A DNA stretch of 64,000 bases, from assembly GCF_014651855.1 (NCBI RefSeq), contig NZ_BMXR01000005.1:401326-465325 (forward strand), given 5' to 3'. A program made the translations under genes and the position numbers. Under the pieces are notes generated by a model. The model was not told the origin of the DNA and ran no database searches. It saw only the letters and a program-made list of their open reading frames with translations. Position 1 is the stretch's first letter. Every line of letters begins with the position of its first letter. Positions 39,557-50,519 of the stretch are shown in pieces. The DNA is from Saccharospirillum salsuginis (GTDB lineage: Bacteria; Pseudomonadota; Gammaproteobacteria; Pseudomonadales; Natronospirillaceae).

Positions 39557-41338
39557 TTAGTTCAAATCTGTGACTTCGATCACAATCACACCCGAACCAT
39601 AGCTGTCATAACTGGATACCTCCACCCGATAGGTTCCGGCTTCCAGGTAGTCATCCACCATGGCATCGGTATTGCCGCCGCTGTCGTCATCGGTCAGCGC
39701 CACACCCTGACCACTGACGTGCAACATCGTGTCCACGGCGCCGGAGCGGGCGAACACCTGGACTCGACCCGGGTTATCGACTTCGAGGTCGTACACCAAC
39801 GGTTGGCCGTCGGACATGGTGCCGTAAACGCGATCACCGACCTGAAGGGTGCCGCTGTTCATCATGCGGCCGCTCAACGGCTGTTGTTCCACGCTCAGTG
39901 TGAACAGGCCATTTCCGGAATAGCTGCTGACGCCGATCTCGTAGGTGCCGGGCTCCAGCACGGTTTGCAGCAAGGCGTTGTAGCCACCGCCGCCGTCATC
40001 GTTGCTCTGGCTGACACCCTGGCCGGTCAGTTCGACGAAGCTGTCGAAACTGTCGGAGTCGACGGCGATGTTGATTTCGGAGGTCTCAGTGACGGTCAGG
40101 GAATAACGATTGATGTCGCCGGACTGCAGGCCGCGCACCGTGGTGCCGGGTTCGACCGTACCCTGATTCTGCAGTTCCCCTTCGAATGGACGGATATCGG
40201 CGGTCAGCCGGTATTCGCCACCCGGTTCGTCGCCGTAGTCCTCATAGCTTTGCACCAACACGCGGTATTCGCCGGGCAGCAGCAGGGTGTTCAGTTGAGA
40301 GTTCGTGTCAGCCTCGGTGTCGTCGTTCTCCATTTGTACGCCATTACCTTCGACGGCCAGAATGGTATCGAAATCCTGCGAGGACAGACTGAGCGTCACT
40401 TCAGCAGGCTGCTCGATCACCAGGCGGTATTCGTTGTCGCGCTCGCGGCGAATGCCGGTGATGTCGTCGCCGTCGTTCAACGGGCCACCGTTGCGCATGC
40501 CTTCCGGCAGTTGCTTGGTCTGGGTGCTCAGCAGGAAGAAGCGCCCGTCGTCGACTAACGCCTGACCGCATTCGCCAGCCGATTCCGGCATGGCTCCTCG
40601 TTCTCCGGCGAGCAGGTCCAGGCTGTAGTCACCCGGCTGCAGATAGGTGGTCATTCGCAATTCACTCTCACCGCAGCGTTGTGCCTGGTCCAGAAACCCT
40701 TCGCCGCGAATGGTCAATCCCAGCGAACGGCTGGCATCCAGCAAAACAAGATCCAGCTCGACCGGATGATCGACGTGGAATGCGAAGTTGGCCTGGGCCT
40801 GGTCAGCCCCCATACGCCCCTGAACGGAACGGCCAAGCGTCAGAGTTTCACCGATAGCCTGCGGCGCCGGCAGTACATCCAATCGGTAGGGGCCGTAGGC
40901 GCGACGATCCTGACCGTTTACCACCAGCAGTCGGCACTCACCGGCGTCCGGACCAATCAGAACAGGGCCTCGCTCGCCCCGGCCTTCCTGGTCGGCCAGG
41001 GCCAACAGGCGACCCTGGTCGTCGAACAGGCTCAGGCGGGCATCGAACGGAGCTTCGAACCAGTACCGGGTCAAGCCAGTGTCGGCTTCGCCACACAAGC
41101 GATGCGCGGAATAACGGGTCCCGTCGTTCAGGTTCGCCGGGCTGGTGGCCGTCAATTCGCCCATCAAGGGGCTACCCACCGCGGCTTCAGACGCGCTGGA
41201 CGGGCCGTTTTTGAGTGAAGGGCCGGCACAGCCGGACAGGATCGCCGCGCCGGCGAGACCAGCCGCAAGGGCCAGGGTTCTAGAGTGGTTTGAACGGAAA
41301 GCTTCACGTCCCTGAGAGAATCGGGGCAGGATCGTCAC
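39557..41338 (-). CDS. Lipoprotein with PPC-like beta-sandwich repeats
   Basis: This 593-residue protein starts at a GTG with AAGGAGA eight bases upstream. A lipobox follows (AGAAILSGCAGPS, Cys about residue 37), so it should be lipid-anchored. The rest is beta-rich with repeated units of about 90 residues that resemble pre-peptidase C-terminal (PPC) domains: LLPGEYRVLVQSYEDYG, LEPGTYEIGVSSYSGNG and LEAGTYRVEVSSYDSYG, each after a phrase like GQGVALTDDDSGG. PPC domains normally flank exported hydrolases, but I see no catalytic domain here. It may bind carbohydrate or protein at the cell surface. The function is not known. Confidence 0.75.
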   Translation of the reverse strand: MTILPRFSQGREAFRSNHSRTLALAAGLAGAAILSGCAGPSLKNGPSSASEAAVGSPLMGELTATSPANLNDGTRYSAHRLCGEADTGLTRYWFEAPFDARLSLFDDQGRLLALADQEGRGERGPVLIGPDAGECRLLVVNGQDRRAYGPYRLDVLPAPQAIGETLTLGRSVQGRMGADQAQANFAFHVDHPVELDLVLLDASRSLGLTIRGEGFLDQAQRCGESELRMTTYLQPGDYSLDLLAGERGAMPESAGECGQALVDDGRFFLLSTQTKQLPEGMRNGGPLNDGDDITGIRRERDNEYRLVIEQPAEVTLSLSSQDFDTILAVEGNGVQMENDDTEADTNSQLNTLLLPGEYRVLVQSYEDYGDEPGGEYRLTADIRPFEGELQNQGTVEPGTTVRGLQSGDINRYSLTVTETSEINIAVDSDSFDSFVELTGQGVSQSNDDGGGGYNALLQTVLEPGTYEIGVSSYSGNGLFTLSVEQQPLSGRMMNSGTLQVGDRVYGTMSDGQPLVYDLEVDNPGRVQVFARSGAVDTMLHVSGQGVALTDDDSGGNTDAMVDDYLEAGTYRVEVSSYDSYGSGVIVIEVTDLN

Positions 41339-41491
41339 ACGCTGTCTCCTTACACGAATGTGGAATAGTCACCGGCCACTGGCCGATACTGCGGAAAGCT
41401 TCGGACTATAAGGGGGTTTCGGGAAGGGGTAAAGCGCTGCCGCGGGTCGACTCGCGCTTCGTGACGGAGCTCACACTGCGTGATCGTCGCG

Positions 41492-41695
41492 CTACAGGTC
41501 CGGCAGTGCGCCCTGATCGCATTTTTTGCAATTCAATTTAAAACCGAGCATCGAGTCCCGGCCTTCGGGCGTGGTCACCCAGGGCCGGTTGAACCAGGGT
41601 GGCTGGTGTCGCACATGCTGTTTGTGCCGACACGCCAATTCCGCCACCCAATGGTCTTCCTCGTCCTTATGGTAGCCAACAATCGGTTGTTCCAT
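41492..41695 (-). CDS. DUF3565 family protein
   Basis: This 67-residue protein matches the DUF3565 pattern from end to end: MEQPIVGYHKDEEDHWVAEL, then HKQHVRHQPPWFNRPWV, TTPEGRDSMLGFKL and a final CKKC. The conserved His and Cys residues suggest metal binding, but no function is established for the family. Its ATG overlaps the stop of nusB by one base, so it is probably the last gene of the nrdR-rib-nusB operon. Confidence 0.8.
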   Translation of the reverse strand: MEQPIVGYHKDEEDHWVAELACRHKQHVRHQPPWFNRPWVTTPEGRDSMLGFKLNCKKCDQGALPDL

Positions 41696-42150
41696 TAACT
41701 CTTCGGCTGGCGCCCGGCATTGACTTCAGGCGCACGCAGGGCCTGGGCCAGTTTATCGAGCACGCCGTTGACGTACCGATGGCCTTCGCTGGCACCGAAT
41801 ACCTTGGACAGTTCCACGCCTTCGTTGATGATCACCTTGAACGGCACGTCGACGCGATGCATGAACTCGTAAGCCCCCATGCGCAGAATGGCCAGTTCGA
41901 TCGGGGTCATCTCGGCCGTGGGCCGGTCGGTAAACCGTTCGATCTGTTTGTCCAATTCCGTCAGGGAGGTCGGCACACCGCGCAGTACTTCGGAGAAATA
42001 CTCCCCATCGACCTTGGTCATGTCGTGGTCGGCGATGAACTCGGCCTCGATCTGGTTGACCGGCGAGGACGACACCTGCCATTGGTACAGCGCCTGCAGC
42101 GCCAGGCGACGGGCCTTGCGGCGGGCCGCCATGGAAGGTCGTTGACTCAT
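41695..42150 (-). CDS. nusB: Transcription antitermination factor NusB
   Basis: This 151-residue, all-helical protein of normal NusB length opens with an Arg-rich helix (RRKARRLALQALYQWQ) used for boxA RNA binding. Further family signatures are DGEYFSEVLRGV, AILRMGAYEF and VIINEGVELSKVFG, then YVNGVLDKLAQALR. NusB with NusE (S10) binds boxA in rRNA leaders and supports antitermination. It lies three bases after ribH and overlaps the DUF3565 gene by one base. This is the usual place of nusB at the end of the riboflavin operon. Confidence 0.95.
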   Translation of the reverse strand: MSQRPSMAARRKARRLALQALYQWQVSSSPVNQIEAEFIADHDMTKVDGEYFSEVLRGVPTSLTELDKQIERFTDRPTAEMTPIELAILRMGAYEFMHRVDVPFKVIINEGVELSKVFGASEGHRYVNGVLDKLAQALRAPEVNAGRQPKS

Positions 42151-42153
42151 GCC

Positions 42154-42633
42154 TTATGCCTCGATCTGCTTGAAGAGGTTGACCATTTCCAGCGCCACCA
42201 GCGCTGCCTCGGCCCCTTTGTTGCCGGCTTTGGTGCCGGCACGCTCGATCGCCTGCTCGATGGAATCGACGGTGAGCACGCCGAACACGACCGGGATATT
42301 CGCGGTCAGCGCCACCGAGTTGAGGCCGCCGGCGGCTTCGCCCGCCACATAATCGAAATGCGGCGTGCCGCCGCGGATCACCGCGCCCAGGGCGACAACG
42401 GCGTCGTAATTATCGGTCGCGGCCAGCTTCTGGCAGACCAGCGGCAGTTCGTAGGCGCCGGGGGCGCGCACGATGGTGATCTGGTCGTCCTTGATGCCGT
42501 GGCGCTTGAGCGAATCCAGCGCGCCTTCCAGCAGGCTCTCGACGACGAAGCTGTTCCAGCGGCCCACGACGACGGCGTAGCGTGCGGCGTTGGGCGAGAA
42601 ATCGCCTTCCAGGGTTTTGATGTTTGCAGACAT
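42154..42633 (-). CDS. ribH: 6,7-dimethyl-8-ribityllumazine synthase
   Basis: This 159-residue enzyme condenses 5-amino-6-ribitylaminouracil with dihydroxybutanone phosphate in the penultimate step of riboflavin synthesis. The ATG at 42633 follows GAAGGAAAC and starts [12 protein letters not shown]. An upstream extension of 23 codons is not homologous. Family motifs are [45 protein letters not shown] (the catalytic His region) and [15 protein letters not shown]. It is co-transcribed with ribD, ribBX and nusB. Its product needs riboflavin synthase, whose gene is not in this operon. Confidence 0.95.
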   Translation of the reverse strand: MSANIKTLEGDFSPNAARYAVVVGRWNSFVVESLLEGALDSLKRHGIKDDQITIVRAPGAYELPLVCQKLAATDNYDAVVALGAVIRGGTPHFDYVAGEAAGGLNSVALTANIPVVFGVLTVDSIEQAIERAGTKAGNKGAEAALVALEMVNLFKQIEA

Positions 42634-42643
42634 GGTGTTTCCT

Positions 42644-43771
42644 TCAATCGCTCTCGGCGTTGATGTATTCGGTGACTTCCAGATCGAAGCCGGAAATACC
42701 ACCGAACTTGATGGGTGAGCTCATCAGACGCATCTGACCGATGCCGAGCTCGCGCAGAATCTGGGAACCGGTGCCGATAGTGGTATAGGTTCCGTACTTG
42801 TCGACGTTCGGGTTGCGCTTCCGGCCCCGCTCGTCGCTGTGGTAGAGCGCCATTTCGGTCATGACGTCCGGCGCCTGCTGCACGTCGAGCAACACCACCA
42901 CACCGGCGCCTTCCTTCGCCACCCGCTGCATGGCGGCGGCCAGGGTCCAGCCGTGGCCCTTGGGCGGATGCACCCCGAGCAGGTCACGCAGGGTCTGTGC
43001 CACATGGACACGCACCAGGGTCGGCTCGTCCGGCTTGAACGGCCCGCCCAGCGTGAGCGCCATATGGGTGCCACCGACCAGGCTGTCGCGGTAAACGTGA
43101 ACGTCGAATTCACCGGCCTGGGTGTTCAGCGGGCGATGATCGATCCGTTCGATGGTGCGCTCGTTCAGAATGCGGTAGTGAATCAGATCGGCGATGGTGC
43201 CGATGCGCAACCCGTGTTCTTTGGCGAAGACTTCCAGGTCCGGACGGCGGGCCATGGTGCCGTCTTCCTTCATGATCTCGACGATGGCGGCGGCCGGAAT
43301 CATACCGGCCATACGTGCCAGGTCACAGCCGGCCTCGGTGTGGCCGGCCCGGCTCAGTACGCCGCCCGGCTGGGCACGCAGCGGGAAGATGTGTCCCGGC
43401 TGGACGATGTCCTCAGGTTTGCTGTCCGGATCGACCGCAACGCGGATGGTGCGAGCCCGATCGGCCGCCGAAATACCCGTGGTGACGCCTTCGGCCGCTT
43501 CGATGGAGACGGTGAACGGGGTACCGAAGGCCGAGCCGTTGTCTTTTTTGACCATGGACTCGAGGCCGAGGTAGTCGCAGCGCTCGCCGGTCAGCGTCAG
43601 GCAGATCAGCCCGCGCGCCTTGGAGGCCATGAAGTTGACGATCTCGGGGGTGATCTTCTCGGCGGCGACGATCAGGTCGCCTTCGTTCTCGCGGTCTTCG
43701 TCGTCCATCAGCACAACCGGCTTGCCCTGCCGGATGTCTTCAATGATGTCTTCGATGCTGTCTAGTGCCAC
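42644..43771 (-). CDS. ribBX: 3,4-dihydroxy-2-butanone-4-phosphate synthase with degenerate GTP cyclohydrolase II domain (RibBX type)
   Basis: The GTG at 43771, with TGAGG six bases before it, gives the canonical N-terminus [16 protein letters not shown] and a 375-residue protein. The N-terminal half is an intact RibB domain ([47 protein letters not shown]). The C-terminal half aligns with GTP cyclohydrolase II, but the segment that should carry the three zinc cysteines reads [19 protein letters not shown] with no cysteine. GCHII activity is therefore most likely lost. This fits the RibBX variant known in many Proteobacteria, and a separate ribA should exist elsewhere. It lies between ribD and ribH. 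Confidence 0.9.
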   Translation of the reverse strand: MALDSIEDIIEDIRQGKPVVLMDDEDRENEGDLIVAAEKITPEIVNFMASKARGLICLTLTGERCDYLGLESMVKKDNGSAFGTPFTVSIEAAEGVTTGISAADRARTIRVAVDPDSKPEDIVQPGHIFPLRAQPGGVLSRAGHTEAGCDLARMAGMIPAAAIVEIMKEDGTMARRPDLEVFAKEHGLRIGTIADLIHYRILNERTIERIDHRPLNTQAGEFDVHVYRDSLVGGTHMALTLGGPFKPDEPTLVRVHVAQTLRDLLGVHPPKGHGWTLAAAMQRVAKEGAGVVVLLDVQQAPDVMTEMALYHSDERGRKRNPNVDKYGTYTTIGTGSQILRELGIGQMRLMSSPIKFGGISGFDLEVTEYINAESD

Positions 43772-43871
43772 AGGCGGCCTCACTGCTTGGATCATGGGTT
43801 GGGCAGGGAGCGTATTGTACACGGGATGCGCACTGAAACCTGCCCCTAAGTCGGATGTTGGTGCCGGTTTT

Positions 43872-45017
43872 TCAAGCGGTGTCGGAAACCGTCACTGGTC
43901 GCAGTCGCCAGCGCAAGTCCGCGCCGATCTGTCGGGTATCCACCGGCACCAGTTGAACGGCCTGCGCCAGTGACGGAATGGACCAATCGAGCAAGGGCCG
44001 GACATTGGCGCCGAGCAACTTGGGGGCCTGGTACAACAAAAGCTCGTCGATAAGGCCGGTTTTAAGCAAGCTGCCGGCCAGGATGGCCCCGGCTTCGACC
44101 CAGATTTCGTTGTATCCCTGCTCGCCCAGCCAGTCCATCAATGCACGCAGGTCGAGCTGGCCGGTGGTCGACTCCAGCGGCAGCTGGGTCAGATCGGCAC
44201 CGACCTGCCCCAGACGGGCCGCCGAATCGGCATCGGCCTGCGGGCCATGCAGGATGCGCACACGGCCGTTCGACTTGAACAGACGCGCCTCGGCCGACGT
44301 TCTCAACCGGGTATCGAGAACGATACGGTCGGGCTGGCGAGTCACGTCGGGCAGCCGCACATTCAGTGACGGATCATCGGTCAGGACGGTGCCGACGCCG
44401 GTCAGAATCGCGCAGCTGCGCGCCCTGCCCAGCTGGACATCCTGGCGCGCTTCGGGTCCGGTGATCCATTGGCTTTCCCCACTGGCCAGGGCCGTGGCCC
44501 CGTCCAGGCTGCTGGCCATCTTGAGCGTCAGCCAGGGGTGACCGGTGCGCATGCGCTTGAGAAAGCCGCGATTCAACGTCTCGGCATCTTCGGCGAGGAC
44601 ACCGGCGCGAGTGGCGATGCCGGCCTCTTCCAGCAGGGCAAGCCCGCGCCCGCCGACCTGGGGGTTGGGGTCTTCGATGGCGGCGACCACCCGACCGACG
44701 CCGGCTTCGATCAACGCTTCGGCGCACGGCGGCGTTCGGCCATGGTGACTGCAGGGCTCAAGCGTTACATAGGCGGTGGCACCGCGTGCGGCGTCACCGG
44801 CCTTGGCCAGGGCATGAACCTCGGCGTGGGGCGTGCCCGCCCGCTCGTGATACCCCTCGCCCACCAGGCGTCCGTCCCGGACGATCACACACCCGACCCG
44901 GGGGTTAGGTGACGTTGTATTGAGCCCTTTTTCGGCCAGTCTGAGGGCTTTGGCCATCCAATAGGCGTCGTTCTGGTAGTCGGTCACGTCGGGTCTCTTC
45001 AGTGGCGCCGAATTCAA
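43872..45017 (-). CDS. ribD: Bifunctional pyrimidine deaminase/reductase
   Basis: This 381-residue enzyme deaminates and then reduces the pyrimidine intermediate of riboflavin synthesis. The N-terminal cytidine-deaminase-like domain holds the zinc ligands His64 (HAEVHAL, with Glu66 as proton shuttle), Cys89 and Cys98 ([12 protein letters not shown]). The reductase domain starts near residue 160 ([16 protein letters not shown]) and includes [16 protein letters not shown] and [11 protein letters not shown]. Its ATG overlaps the stop of nrdR by four bases. A gap of 100 bases follows before ribBX, with no room for the riboflavin synthase gene that commonly sits there. Confidence 0.95.
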   Translation of the reverse strand: MNSAPLKRPDVTDYQNDAYWMAKALRLAEKGLNTTSPNPRVGCVIVRDGRLVGEGYHERAGTPHAEVHALAKAGDAARGATAYVTLEPCSHHGRTPPCAEALIEAGVGRVVAAIEDPNPQVGGRGLALLEEAGIATRAGVLAEDAETLNRGFLKRMRTGHPWLTLKMASSLDGATALASGESQWITGPEARQDVQLGRARSCAILTGVGTVLTDDPSLNVRLPDVTRQPDRIVLDTRLRTSAEARLFKSNGRVRILHGPQADADSAARLGQVGADLTQLPLESTTGQLDLRALMDWLGEQGYNEIWVEAGAILAGSLLKTGLIDELLLYQAPKLLGANVRPLLDWSIPSLAQAVQLVPVDTRQIGADLRWRLRPVTVSDTA

Positions 45018-45490
45018 GAGGGGTCGTTGTCCGATGATTTCTTGCTTTCCAGGCGATCGATTTCGCTGCGGAACTCGCTCAGATCCTGGAAACTGCGATA
45101 GACGGAGGCGAAACGTACATAAGCCACCTGGTCGAGTTCGCGCAATTCGTTCATCACCGCCTCACCGACACGGCGCGACGGCAACTCACGTTCGCCGCTG
45201 GCGCGCAGAGCCTGTTTGATGCGGGCCACCGCCGCTTCCACTTCTTCGACACTGACCGGGCGTTTCTCCAGAGCCCGCTGCAAGCCGGCCCGCAGCTTCC
45301 GTTCGTCAAACGTCTCGCGGTTGCCGTTTTGCTTGACGATGCGGGGCATCACCAGTTCGGCGCTTTCATAGGTGGTGAAGCGTTCGCCGCACAGGTTGCA
45401 TTCCCGACGGCGGCGCACCTGCTCCCCTTCGGCGACCAAACGGGAATCGATGACCTTGGTGTCTTGTGCTTTACAGAATGGGCAATGCAT
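45014..45490 (-). CDS. nrdR: Transcriptional repressor NrdR
   Basis: This 158-residue repressor of ribonucleotide reductase genes has an N-terminal zinc ribbon with Cys3, Cys6, Cys31 and Cys34 ([32 protein letters not shown]). An ATP-cone domain follows ([20 protein letters not shown]). The ATG at 45490 is chosen because the zinc ribbon starts there. The longer frame to 45610 adds 40 residues that no NrdR has. It binds NrdR boxes when loaded with dATP/ATP. It is the first gene of the riboflavin operon and overlaps ribD by four bases. Confidence 0.95.
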   Translation of the reverse strand: MHCPFCKAQDTKVIDSRLVAEGEQVRRRRECNLCGERFTTYESAELVMPRIVKQNGNRETFDERKLRAGLQRALEKRPVSVEEVEAAVARIKQALRASGERELPSRRVGEAVMNELRELDQVAYVRFASVYRSFQDLSEFRSEIDRLESKKSSDNDPS

Positions 45491-45937
45491 AACGGAATGG
45501 ACTCGAACAGAACACAGTGGGCGATGGAACGCCGTGAGTGTACTTGGAATGCCCGTCGTTGGCGACAAATTCACCGCCACATAAGGATTGACTTTTAACG
45601 AAGCCGACAACCATCGGGGTTTTCCGGAGGTGTTTATTCACACTGGCCGCGAATACCTCCAACGGGGGTCAAGCGGACGGCAGGCTGGCTATTATTTGAC
45701 CTGAAAACACCTATAAACCATTGTTTTGATTAGACTTTTTAGTGGTGATCAATTTTTAACCAGATTGTTGTAACAGGATAGTCATGCCGATTCGACCGCT
45801 CTATAAAGAGTCTATGCACAAAGTTATCCACAGAAAATGTGGATGAACCCGGCAAAGCCTTGAGCAGTGCGGGTTTCACCGATGATTCACATCGGGCTCT
45901 CCGGCGGAGCGACCGGTGCGCTCCGCCGGAATCGTTT
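45491..45937. other. Intergenic region between nrdR and the cytochrome c gene, with one consensus DnaA box
   Basis: This AT-rich stretch should hold the promoter of nrdR-ribD-ribBX-ribH-nusB. TTATCCACA at 45824-45832 is a perfect DnaA box, and TGTGGATGA follows within ten bases as a near-match in reverse. No other boxes, dnaA, gidA or parAB genes are nearby, so this is not evidence of an origin. I see no gene or stable hairpin here. Confidence 0.45.
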
Positions 45938-46261
45938 TCAGGAGCCCGGTTCGAGGCTGGCGTAATAGGCGGCCAGGTCTTCGATGTCCTGTTCGGATAA
46001 ACCGGCGGCCAGCCCCCACATCACAGCGGCGTTGCCGCCCTTGCGTTCCTGGCTCTTGTAAGCCTTCAGGGCGCTGATCAGATACTGCTCCTTCTGGCCC
46101 GCCAGATTGGGATAAATGGGCGTCATTGAGACACCGTCTGAACCGTGGCAACCCGCACAGGTCGCGGCTTTGGATTTACCAGCGGCCGGGTCACCCTCGG
46201 CGAGGGCTTTCCCACCCGCCAGCGCCAAACACAACGCCATCGTCAAGGTCGTTTTCGTCAT
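45938..46261 (-). CDS. Small periplasmic class I cytochrome c (c553/c4-like)
   Basis: This 107-residue protein starts at the ATG at 46261 (AGAGG upstream; a GTG two codons earlier is less likely). A signal peptide ([21 protein letters not shown]) is followed by one c-type haem motif, CAGCH, in the sequence [12 protein letters not shown]. The later [20 protein letters not shown] helix and a Met in the loop ([14 protein letters not shown]) are typical of c553-type cytochromes. It should carry electrons in the periplasm. It diverges from a lipoprotein gene whose product also carries a CxxCH motif. Confidence 0.85.
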   Translation of the reverse strand: MTKTTLTMALCLALAGGKALAEGDPAAGKSKAATCAGCHGSDGVSMTPIYPNLAGQKEQYLISALKAYKSQERKGGNAAVMWGLAAGLSEQDIEDLAAYYASLEPGS

Positions 46262-46389
46262 AATCACCTCTGTCGTTTACGATTTTTTTGCATGAATGTT
46301 CAAAAGCTAGAACCGGATCACCGTTTCAGGGCCAGTACAGCATACAATGACCGACCGTGCCTGAATTGAAGTTGAACAGGATTATAACG

Positions 46390-47292
46390 ATGTTTCGCGC
46401 TGTACGTCTGTCGTCACTCCCCTTATTGACACTCGCCGCCGCCCTGCTGGCCGGCTGCGGCCCCGAATCCAACAGTCGCTATGGCGACAGCTATTGGGAC
46501 CCCTGGGACACCAAGGACACCTTCGACCCGGTCGAGGCGCCAAGCTACAGTGTTGAATTCGTCGACACCGACGACAGCGACGGTGAGGAGATCTACGAGG
46601 CCCGCATCACTCTGGATGCGACCGAGACCTACGAACGGGTCGACTATGGCTTCAGTTGGGGATTCATACGCGGGACTAAAGAGCGGGAGACGCTGGATCC
46701 TCTCGGCGCTTCGAGCGACCTGCTGCTGGTCTACGAGCAGAACCCGGATGACCCGGCGGAAGACAATCGCCTGGTCGCGACGACCCCCGGGCAGTACAGC
46801 ATTGTCTTCGAAGGCGAATCCGAAGGACCACTCGGCAAGGTCACCTTCCGCTTTGATGACCTCAGCTTTACCCTGCCGGGCTGCCCGACCACCTTCGATT
46901 ATTATGCCGACTACGTCGACGATACCCTGGAAGTGTGCGCCGAATGTCACCGTACCGGTGATCCGGCGGGGCAACTCGAACTACCGATCAATGATCTGGA
47001 AGACCGGCGCCAAAACTTCATCAATCACGTCAACAACCGGATCGAAAGCACCGAAGACGACCTGACTCTGCCGGAATGGGCGGTCAACCCCAGCCACCTG
47101 GGCAGCTCGACCATTTCCGAGAGTTCCGAGGAGTACCAGAACCTGGCCACCTTTGTCGCCATGCTCGAAGAAGTGAAGGCGGGATTGGACGATGGTGTCG
47201 ATCTGACTTCGGGGAACAATACGAACGGTAATGAAGCGCCGGCCGAGTTCTGCTTCGCCAAACCGAGCGGTTTCGCCTTCACCCAGGAATGA
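46390..47292 (+). CDS. Lipoprotein with a single CxxCH haem-type motif
   Basis: This is a 300-residue protein with the ATG at 46390 behind AGGA. The lipobox is LAAALLAGCGPES (Cys about residue 22). An acidic beta-rich domain (about residues 50-185) contains YSVEFVDTDDSDGEEIYEAR. A cytochrome-like segment near 190-200 follows, with the motif CAECH in LEVCAECHRTGDPAG. The family is not recognised. The CxxCH and the divergent neighbour (a c553-type cytochrome) make an electron-transfer or haem-binding role plausible. No second axial ligand is obvious. A different metal-binding use of the motif cannot be excluded. Confidence 0.75.
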   Translation: MFRAVRLSSLPLLTLAAALLAGCGPESNSRYGDSYWDPWDTKDTFDPVEAPSYSVEFVDTDDSDGEEIYEARITLDATETYERVDYGFSWGFIRGTKERETLDPLGASSDLLLVYEQNPDDPAEDNRLVATTPGQYSIVFEGESEGPLGKVTFRFDDLSFTLPGCPTTFDYYADYVDDTLEVCAECHRTGDPAGQLELPINDLEDRRQNFINHVNNRIESTEDDLTLPEWAVNPSHLGSSTISESSEEYQNLATFVAMLEEVKAGLDDGVDLTSGNNTNGNEAPAEFCFAKPSGFAFTQE

Positions 47293-47322
47293 TGAAGGCT
47301 TCCGCCGCAACGCTGTTCGCTC

Positions 47323-48708
<1,386 letters not shown>

Positions 48709-48850
48709 GAGGTGCGATCTCCTGAGCTTTTTGTGTGTCATCAAACTGACTCAGAAGCCCGGATTCGGCAATGGCAGGTTCGGTATTGGTGGCTGTGGAT
48801 AATGTCCAGCCGATTGTACAGTGGCCTATCTACCATCGGTGGCGGTGGTC

Positions 48851-48967
48851 CGCGTTGGAGGTCCGGGGATACTCACTCCGGGTCGGCGTGAATCCGTCCA
48901 TGGAGCCTAGACCACAGCATCCCTGCTGTGGAGTCCCCTGCGTGAGTACCCCCGGACCTCCAACGCT
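48851..48967. repeat. Structured intergenic repeat, copy A
   Basis: Outer arms GCGTTGGAGGTCCGGGG and CCCCGGACCTCCAACGC pair over about 25 bp including TACTCAC/GTGAGTA. Between them lie the family core (GTCGGCGTGAATCCGTCCAT) and an inner hairpin CCACAGCA-TCCC-TGCTGTGG. It lies between sdaA and the EamA transporter gene. It belongs to the same family as copies at 50185, 52631, 54678, 54879 and 63703. Confidence 0.85.
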
Positions 48968-49088
48968 CGTTCCTGAACCACGTTAGCAATCACTTGCCTC
49001 ACGAGTAGGGCAGAAGAGCCTAAGGCGACATCTGCCGAGTGGGCGAAGCCCACCCAAACCACCCAACATGACAATCGCCACAACCCCC

Positions 49089-50030
49089 CTACCCCGTAAC
49101 CGGCGGCGGCGCCTCGGGCGAAGAAAGCTCATCCTTGCGCTTACGTCTCCGCTCCTGACTCAAATAAACCCCGATAAACACCATCCCGATCGCGATCCAC
49201 TGCCCCCAGGTCAACCGCTCGCCCAGCAAGGCCATGGAGAACAACAGGGTAAAAGCGGGCAGCAGGTTGGTGTATCCAGCCGCGACAGTGGCCTTGAGAT
49301 AGGTCAGCGAATAGTTATACAACCCATAGGCACCCAGAGTGACCACCAGGCCGAGGTAGACCAGCAAACCGGCGGTGTGTGTGGAGATGGTCTCGGGCCA
49401 ATCGGAGGCCAGTGCCAGCGGCAGGAAGAACACGGAGCCGACGAAGCTTTGCAATGCGGTCAGGAAGAAAGCCGAATACCGTCGGGTGAGATGCTTGACC
49501 ATGAGCGTATAGCCGACGGCGCTGCACATGGCGAGCAGTTCGAGGAAGTTGCCGAGAGCGGCGTTGGGGGCTTGGTCGTCGTCTTCGCCGGTGACGGTCA
49601 TCCAGACGACGCCGGCGACGGCAACGGCGAAGCCGAGCCATTGGCGCCAGTGGGAGCGTTCGCGCAGGATGAAGAAGGCGGCGATGGCGGTCAGCAAGGG
49701 CAACATGGCGGTGATCATGCCGGCCTGGCCGGCACTGGTGTATTGCAGGGCCTTGGCTTCGAAAATGAAGTAAAGGCAGGGTTCGAACAGGGCCATGCCG
49801 AGCAGGTATTTCCAGTCGCCGGTCTGGTAGTTGAAGCCGTGCCGCAGCCAGGGCCATACGACGAGGAAGGCAAGTGCGCCGATGGACATGCGCATAAAGA
49901 CGACGATCATGGGGGCGAGGTCGTTGACGGCGATTTTCAGTGCGATGAAGGAGCTGCCCCAGATGAACATGGCGAGCAGCAGGGCGAGGTGCGCTCTTAG
50001 CGTGACGTTTGCGAAACTGAGTGTGCCCAT
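49089..50030 (-). CDS. EamA/DMT-family inner-membrane transporter
   Basis: This 313-residue protein has ten hydrophobic segments in two EamA repeats. The first contains LLLAMFIWGSSFIALKIAV and the second LLAMCSAVGYTLMVKHLTRR, then GERLTWGQWIAIGMVFIGVY at the end. It is a drug/metabolite-superfamily exporter, and the substrate cannot be read from sequence. The ATG at 50030 has GGGAGG seven bases upstream. An earlier ATG at 50036 lies too close to it. The charged tail (ERRRKRKDELSS) should be cytoplasmic. Repeat-rich gaps flank the gene on both sides. Confidence 0.85.
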   Translation of the reverse strand: MGTLSFANVTLRAHLALLLAMFIWGSSFIALKIAVNDLAPMIVVFMRMSIGALAFLVVWPWLRHGFNYQTGDWKYLLGMALFEPCLYFIFEAKALQYTSAGQAGMITAMLPLLTAIAAFFILRERSHWRQWLGFAVAVAGVVWMTVTGEDDDQAPNAALGNFLELLAMCSAVGYTLMVKHLTRRYSAFFLTALQSFVGSVFFLPLALASDWPETISTHTAGLLVYLGLVVTLGAYGLYNYSLTYLKATVAAGYTNLLPAFTLLFSMALLGERLTWGQWIAIGMVFIGVYLSQERRRKRKDELSSPEAPPPVTG

Positions 50031-50184
50031 GATCATGCCTCCCAAGTGAAGCGAGGCATTGTGCACGATTCCGTTGGTTGGAACAGGGGTAGAGGCGCGA
50101 TTCTGGAAGGGGTGGTCGGGGTTGGTTCAGTGCCTTGGGACCATGCCTGTGGCTTGGTTGTCCTTTCTACGGTGCCATCGGTCC

Positions 50185-50313
50185 GTGCCCAAGGCCGGGT
50201 ATGCTTCTCCGGGGACCGCTTTAAACCCATCCATGGGCGCTTAACTTCGGTCCGGGCTGGCGCTCCAGTCCTGCCTCAGATATCCCCTCCGAAGCAAAAC
50301 TGGCCTCGGGCAC
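50185..50313. repeat. Structured intergenic repeat, copy B (divergent)
   Basis: Outer arms GTGCCCAAGGCCGGGTATGC and GCAAAACTGGCCTCGGGCAC pair imperfectly. Inside are the family strings CTCCGGGGACCGC and AACCCATCCATGGGCGCTTA. The inner hairpin is poorly kept, so this copy looks decayed. It lies in the gap of 561 bases upstream of the EamA transporter gene. Confidence 0.6.
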
Positions 50314-50351
50314 TCGGTTCAGTGGTATCCCATACACATGCTTGTGTAACT

Positions 50352-50477
50352 CGTAGGGTGGGCATCGCCCACCATGGAAGAATGAATCACCACTCCCCTT
50401 CCGACCGGCCCAATTCCAAATAAATCGCATTTTCCGGAGACGCAATATCCTTCCATGGTGGGCGGTGCCCACCCTAC
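50352..50477. repeat. Inverted pair of the GTAGGGTGGGC repeat
   Basis: CGTAGGGTGGGCATCGCCCA at 50352 and its inverted counterpart ending GGTGCCCACCCTAC at 50477 are about 75 bases apart. Each unit is itself a palindrome of about 25 bp ending in CCATGG. Another copy lies at 63841-63866. Similar repeats are widespread in proteobacterial intergenic DNA. Confidence 0.75.
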
Positions 50478-50519
50478 AAGGCTCGGTTCATCCGTCGCTC
50501 ACCCAATTCCACGCTTCCA

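Noticed and set aside
45824..45832. Perfect DnaA box in an AT-rich gap, possible replication origin
   Set aside because: There is only one clear box, with no dnaA, dnaN, gidA or par genes nearby. A single box occurs often by chance or as a regulatory site.
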